A stretch of DNA of 35,095 nucleotides from Chloroflexota bacterium (GTDB taxonomy: Bacteria; Chloroflexota; Anaerolineae; Anaerolineales; E44-bin32), in NCBI GenBank assembly GCA_024277995.1, contig JAJRUD010000165.1, forward strand, positions 1 through 35,095. Direction: 5' to 3'. Shown in pieces: positions 31,558 to 35,095 of the stretch. The position numbers were made by a program, and so were the translations under genes. Within the stretch, counting starts at the first letter, position 1. Every line of letters begins with the position of its first letter. A model generated the notes under the pieces. It saw nothing but the letters and a program-made list of their open reading frames with translations, had not been told where the DNA came from and did not search any database.

Positions 31558-33012
31558 ATGACCATCCATTTTGGCACCGACGGCTGGCGAGGGGTGATGT
31601 CCGACACCTTCACCTTCCACAACATGCGCCTGGTCACACAGGCGGTGGCCGACGCCGTGGCCTCCGATGAATGGCTCAACGGCGGTCAGCAGGGCGTGCG
31701 GCCCGACCCGCGCCGCATGGTAGTGGGTTTTGACACCCGCTTCCTCTCCGACCGTTTCGCCGTCGAAGCAGCCCGTGTGCTGGCCGCCAACGGCTACACC
31801 GTGTACCTCACCAATGCCGACGTGCCCACCCCGACCGTCTCCTACGCCGTCCGCCACCTGGGCGCCATCGCCGGGCTCATGATCACTGCCTCCCACAACG
31901 CCCCGCGCTACAACGGCCTCAAGCTCAAGGCCGCCTACGGCGGCGCAGCCATGCCTGAGCAATGCCGACGAGTGGAGGTGTACCTGAACGATAACGAGGC
32001 GCGCGGCCGCGGGCCGAACCTGATGGACTACGATCACGCCCGCGACGCCGGCCTGATCCGGCGCTTCAACCCTACCCCCGCCTACTACGACCACCTGCGC
32101 ACCCTGATCGACCTGGACGTCATTGCCGACAACCCACAGCACGTCGTCGTCGATTCGATGTACGGATCCGGGCGCGGTCAGATCAAAGGCTTCCTGCAGG
32201 GCACAGGCTGTGAGGTCTTTGAGGTGCGCGCCGAGATGAACCCCGGCTTCGGCGGGATACACCCCGAGCCCATCGCCAAGTACCTGGGCGCCCTGGCCGG
32301 GGCCATCGCCGCCGGCCGCGGCCAACTGGGCTTGGCCACCGATGGCGACGCCGACCGCATCGGCGCCATGGACGGCCGCGGCGCTTTCGTCGACCCGCAC
32401 CGCATCCTGGCCCTGGCAATCAAGTACTTCGTCGAGCAGCGGCAATGGAAGGGCGCTGTGGTCAAGACCGTCTCCACCACGCGCATGGTCGACCGCCTGG
32501 CGAACAAGTATGGCCTGCAGGTCATCGAAACGCCGGTGGGCTTCAACCACATCGCCGATCACATGCTCAACGGCGACGTGCTCATCGGTGGCGAAGAGTC
32601 CGGCGGCATTTCCTTCCGCGGCCACATCCCCGAGGGGGACGGCGTGCTCATGGGGCTGCTGCTGGTAGAGATGGTGGCCGCCACAGGCGAACCGCTCGAA
32701 GCACTGGTGGAGGACCTCCTGAAGGAGGTCGGTCCGGCCCATTACAAGCGACTCGACCTGCGCCTCTCGCGCCCCATCGCCAAGGATCGCCTGGTGACGC
32801 GGCTGAAGGACGATGCGCCGGCTGCCATCGCCGGCACATCCATCGAGCAGATCAGCACACTGGATGGCGTGAAGTACGTCCTGGCGGACGACTCCTGGCT
32901 CCTGATTCGTCCTTCCGGCACCGAACCGGTATTGCGCGTCTACGCCGAAGCACACCATCCGGATATGGTGGAAGCTTTACTGGACTTCGGTCGCGACCTG
33001 GCCGAAGACTGA
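31558..33012 (+). CDS. Phosphoglucomutase/phosphomannomutase
   Basis: Alpha-D-phosphohexomutase of 484 residues. All four family motifs are present: phosphoserine loop TASHN (S112), metal loop DGDADR (262-267), sugar loop GEESGG (345-350) and phosphate loop RPSGTEPVLRVYAEA near the end. It opens with FGTDGWRG. It interconverts hexose 1- and 6-phosphates for polysaccharide or nucleotide-sugar synthesis; sequence motifs do not settle glucose versus mannose (or glucosamine). AAGGAG lies 6 bases upstream and the gene has its own promoter. Confidence 0.93.
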   Translation: MTIHFGTDGWRGVMSDTFTFHNMRLVTQAVADAVASDEWLNGGQQGVRPDPRRMVVGFDTRFLSDRFAVEAARVLAANGYTVYLTNADVPTPTVSYAVRHLGAIAGLMITASHNAPRYNGLKLKAAYGGAAMPEQCRRVEVYLNDNEARGRGPNLMDYDHARDAGLIRRFNPTPAYYDHLRTLIDLDVIADNPQHVVVDSMYGSGRGQIKGFLQGTGCEVFEVRAEMNPGFGGIHPEPIAKYLGALAGAIAAGRGQLGLATDGDADRIGAMDGRGAFVDPHRILALAIKYFVEQRQWKGAVVKTVSTTRMVDRLANKYGLQVIETPVGFNHIADHMLNGDVLIGGEESGGISFRGHIPEGDGVLMGLLLVEMVAATGEPLEALVEDLLKEVGPAHYKRLDLRLSRPIAKDRLVTRLKDDAPAAIAGTSIEQISTLDGVKYVLADDSWLLIRPSGTEPVLRVYAEAHHPDMVEALLDFGRDLAED

Positions 33013-33070
33013 ACCCATAAAGCGTCTGCCAGAGCCTCACCTACAGTGCCCTTACGCCCCGGGCAAACGG

Positions 33071-33115
33071 GAGAAGGCCGCCACCCTTCGACTGGCTCAG
33101 GGTGCCGGCCTTCTC
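33071..33115. repeat. REP-like palindrome (TTCGACTGGCTCAG type) acting as bidirectional terminator
   Basis: A 17-bp stem with one mismatch (GAGAAGGCCGCCACCCT with AGGGTGCCGGCCTTCTC) encloses the loop TCGACTGGCTC. The core CCTTCGACTGGCTCAGGG belongs to the widespread intergenic palindromes whose spurious translation is PEPVEG. It sits between the convergent phosphohexomutase and ATPase-regulator genes. Confidence 0.6.
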
Positions 33116-33152
33116 TGCAAATCATGAATGCGGCGGGGGGGCGGTCTCTGAC

Positions 33153-34475
33153 TCAGCCTCCGCGCGGCGTGGAGAGCAGCTTGTAGCCCCTGCCGCGCTG
33201 GGTGATCAGATAGCGCGGGTTGGCTGGATCAGGCTCGATCTTGCTGCGCAGTCGGCTCACCAGCTTCTCAACACGGGCGTCATCCACATCGCCCAGATAC
33301 TCCTCGCCCCACACACCGGTCACGATGCGATACTTGTCAGTGAGCTTGTCCCGCCGTTCGTACAGCAGGTTCAGCAGGCGGAACTCGAGGTCGGTCAGCA
33401 CCGGGATGCGCACGCCGTCCACCCAAACGTCCCCCGAGTCCGGATCCAGATAGACCCCCTCTTCTGCCACCCGGGCGCCGCGGCCGCGCCGGGCCACGAA
33501 AGACTCGAACACGGGCGAAAAGAGGCGCCCTGCGCGAACCAGTCCCAGGCGCTCCAATACCTGCAAGGTTTTCGGCGGCAGACCCGCCTGCACATCCAGG
33601 GCCAGAGAGGTGAGGGCCGCCTGCTCCTCCTGGTGCAGCTGACTCCAGATCTTGAGACACTCGACGCGCGCACCCGGTGCGCCGCGCGCCATCGCCTCCA
33701 GGTCGCCTTGCCAATCTTTGGGAAGCCCGGCCAATGCCTGAGCCAACGCCACGAGCAATCCTGGATGCCCTCCGGCAAGCCGCAGACAGACCGCGCGCCG
33801 CGCCGCTGTGAGCCCTTTCAGCTTCAAACCCTTCAGCAGCTCGTCGGCTTCCTTGTCACGTAGGGGCGGCAGGGCATAGATGAAGCGCGAGAACAGCTCG
33901 GCGAACTCGTCCTCCACCTCCTGGTGTCGCAATTGGGGAAGGGTGCGCAGGGTGGCCACGACGTAGGCCAGCCGGTCCCGGAAGCGGTCGCGCAGCGCCC
34001 GCATGTTGAGCAGCGCGCGCTCTTCCAGGCTGGTGTAGATCTCGTCGAATTCGTCCAGCAGGAGCAGCAAGTCTTGCTCGAGCCCTTCGCACAACTCGGT
34101 GAGGGCCAGGTTGAAGGCCAGGGAGGCGGTGAAAGCGTTTTCGGCCTCGGTCACCGCTTCGTGATGTTGGCGCACCTTTTCCACAAGCGTCGCGGGAACC
34201 CGCCCTTCCAGGTTCTCCAGCAAGGAGCGCAGCACCACTTCATAGAAGGCCTGGGCCGAGATAGCAACCGCCCGGTTGCAGTCCACATAGATCAGCAACC
34301 CGGGTTTGCCGCGAAGCCTGTGATAGCGCTCACCGGCCTGCGGACCGGCGAGGGCACGCATGAAGGTCGATTTTCCCGTGTTGCTCAGACCTATCAGCGA
34401 GACGCAGCGGCCGTTGGTCAGGTCCTGCAGGACGCGCTCAATGAGCGATGGGAAGGGCAAAGTGGATAGAGCCAT
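33153..34475 (-). CDS. STAND/AAA-like ATPase with C-terminal OmpR-type DNA-binding domain
   Basis: 440 residues. The N-terminal P-loop NTPase has Walker A GLSNTGKST (29-37) and Walker B LLLLLDEFDEIY (136-147), followed by helical segments with arginine-rich sensor-like parts (ATLRTLPQLRHQ) and a lid-like region (LRLAGGHPGLLVALAQAL). Residues about 340-437 are a winged helix of the Trans_reg_C type (VWVDGVRIPVLTDLEFRLLNLLYERR, RVEKLVSRLRSKIEPDP, LITQRGRGYKLL). There is no receiver domain, so control is probably through ATP and a bound signal. Start ATG 34475 is preferred (AAGG close upstream); the ATG-like start at 34535 would run through a long palindrome. It likely controls its own promoter. 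Confidence 0.85.
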   Translation of the reverse strand: MALSTLPFPSLIERVLQDLTNGRCVSLIGLSNTGKSTFMRALAGPQAGERYHRLRGKPGLLIYVDCNRAVAISAQAFYEVVLRSLLENLEGRVPATLVEKVRQHHEAVTEAENAFTASLAFNLALTELCEGLEQDLLLLLDEFDEIYTSLEERALLNMRALRDRFRDRLAYVVATLRTLPQLRHQEVEDEFAELFSRFIYALPPLRDKEADELLKGLKLKGLTAARRAVCLRLAGGHPGLLVALAQALAGLPKDWQGDLEAMARGAPGARVECLKIWSQLHQEEQAALTSLALDVQAGLPPKTLQVLERLGLVRAGRLFSPVFESFVARRGRGARVAEEGVYLDPDSGDVWVDGVRIPVLTDLEFRLLNLLYERRDKLTDKYRIVTGVWGEEYLGDVDDARVEKLVSRLRSKIEPDPANPRYLITQRGRGYKLLSTPRGG

Positions 34476-34492
34476 GACACCTTCAGACAGCG

Positions 34493-34523
34493 TGGCAGGG
34501 TCAACCCGTGGTTGACCCTGCCA
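34493..34523. promoter_or_regulatory. 31-bp perfect palindrome upstream of the ATPase-regulator gene
   Basis: TGGCAGGGTCAACC (34493-34506) and GGTTGACCCTGCCA (34510-34523) are exact complements around three bases. It lies 18 bases before the regulator start, and a weak extended -10 (TGTTATCCT on the minus strand) overlaps its far side. It could be an operator for the winged-helix regulator or a terminator for the upstream LPNTG gene, although no T-tract follows. Confidence 0.6.
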
Positions 34524-34551
34524 AGGATAACACAAAGTCTTGTAGGCGAAC

Positions 34552-35091
34552 TCACCCCGTCGTGCGTGTGCGCAGTTGCCTGACCAGCAGGATCAACGCG
34601 ACCAGCGCCAGCCCCATGAGCACCAGTCCGGGGATACCCACGTCGTCGGCGAAGCCCGTATTGGGCAGCGCGGTGGGCGTGCTGGTGGGAGTCCCGGCCT
34701 GGGCGGCGTCCAGGGTGGCCTGGAAGACAGCGGTGGCCGTCAGCGGCGCCAGCGTTGGCAGGGTGGTGAAAGGTGTGGGGGTATCCGTGGGCAGTACCAC
34801 CACCTGCGTGGCGGTCACCGTGGGTGAGGGCGACGGCGTGTTGGTCGGAGCGGCCGTGGGTGTGGCCGTGGCGCGCTCAGCCTGAGCGGTCTGCGTAAGG
34901 GACTGGGCAACCTGGGTGTTCTGAAGCGCGATCTGCGTCGGCTCCTGCTGGCGTGCCGCGCGCTGGCGGGGCGCGATCACCAGCGCGTAGACCGCCAGGC
35001 AGATCATACTCAGGACCAGCAGTCCCCCGAGCCCGACGGCCGCGATGATGAACGTCCGGTTCGAGGATTCTTCCGGCAGGGGAGCGCCCAC
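34552..35091 (-). CDS. LPNTG surface protein with Thr/Pro linker (5' end possibly beyond the window)
   Basis: As read from GTG 35091 the protein has 179 residues: a membrane span (about 14-40), a basic stretch, a Gln/Ala/Thr segment (about 48-72), a Thr/Pro linker (74-140), then the sortase signal LPNTG (142-146), a hydrophobic span (152-170) and a basic tail RQLRTRTTG. The reading frame is still open at the window edge, so the real start may lie outside. With a membrane span at each end it would be a hairpin spanning the envelope or a sortase substrate with an N-terminal signal anchor. No catalytic domain is visible. Confidence 0.7.
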   Translation of the reverse strand: MGAPLPEESSNRTFIIAAVGLGGLLVLSMICLAVYALVIAPRQRAARQQEPTQIALQNTQVAQSLTQTAQAERATATPTAAPTNTPSPSPTVTATQVVVLPTDTPTPFTTLPTLAPLTATAVFQATLDAAQAGTPTSTPTALPNTGFADDVGIPGLVLMGLALVALILLVRQLRTRTTG

Positions 35092-35095
35092 TTCA

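Noticed and set aside
31477-32958. 493-codon minus-strand frame over the phosphohexomutase
   Set aside because: Antisense shadow; the plus-strand gene has all family motifs, a promoter and a ribosome-binding site.

Overview
The window looks like chromosomal DNA from a high-GC member of the Chloroflexota (Anaerolineae/Caldilineae-like). Evidence: lipoproteins and surface proteins with long Thr/Pro (T-P-T-x) linkers, lamin-tail domains joined to a phospholipase-D-like enzyme, frequent TTG/GTG starts joined by 4-nt overlaps, heptad-type intergenic repeats, and a phosphatase/DUF3090/SCO1664 gene trio shared with Actinobacteria. The assignment is inferred from style, not from a marker gene. No phage, transposon, CRISPR, rRNA or tRNA was recognised. 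Most genes are housekeeping or cell-envelope genes.

Layout. 1-1.2 kb: a perfect promoter and coaE fused to a GNAT-like domain. 1.4-2.7 kb (-): secreted lipoprotein. 3.1-7.7 kb (-): tightly packed operon slyD-like FKBP > maf > lipoprotein PBP > rsgA, perhaps with a 30-residue ORF. 7.8-9.4 kb (+): 41-residue membrane protein and rarA. 9.5-11.6 kb (+): histidine phosphatase, DUF3090 and the PI3/4-kinase-like SCO1664 protein. 11.7-12.8 kb: homoserine dehydrogenase. 12.8-16.2 kb (+): a structured 186-nt transcript (promoter, leader ORF, terminator), then a small membrane protein, ABC ATPase, ABC-2 permease and tandem GNAT. 16.2-17.9 kb (+): HAD hydrolase, short coupled ORF, HEAT-repeat protein. 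18.0-19.1 kb (-): LysM/M23 peptidase. 19.3-22.0 kb (+): PLD/lamin-tail secreted protein. 22.1-22.35 kb (-): candidate 6S-like small RNA with its own promoter and terminator. 22.5-26.4 kb (+): uORF, diacylglycerol-kinase-like, helicase-associated protein broken by an in-frame TAG, galK. 26.5-28.8 kb (-): receiver-only response regulator and uvrC. 28.9-33.0 kb (+): orphan solute-binding lipoprotein, glycerate kinase, phosphohexomutase. 33.1-35.1 kb (-): ATPase with OmpR-type DNA-binding domain next to a 31-bp palindrome, and an LPNTG surface protein running to the window edge.

Most interesting points: (1) the amber codon in the helicase-associated gene, where the frame continues 26 codons to a TGA that overlaps the galK GTG start; (2) the unassigned rod-like RNA at 22125-22320; (3) the promoter-leader-terminator unit at 12776-12996 with two hairpins showing the same loop; (4) the kinase/phosphatase/zinc-protein trio of unknown function; (5) an ABC ATPase whose P-loop has lost its first glycine.
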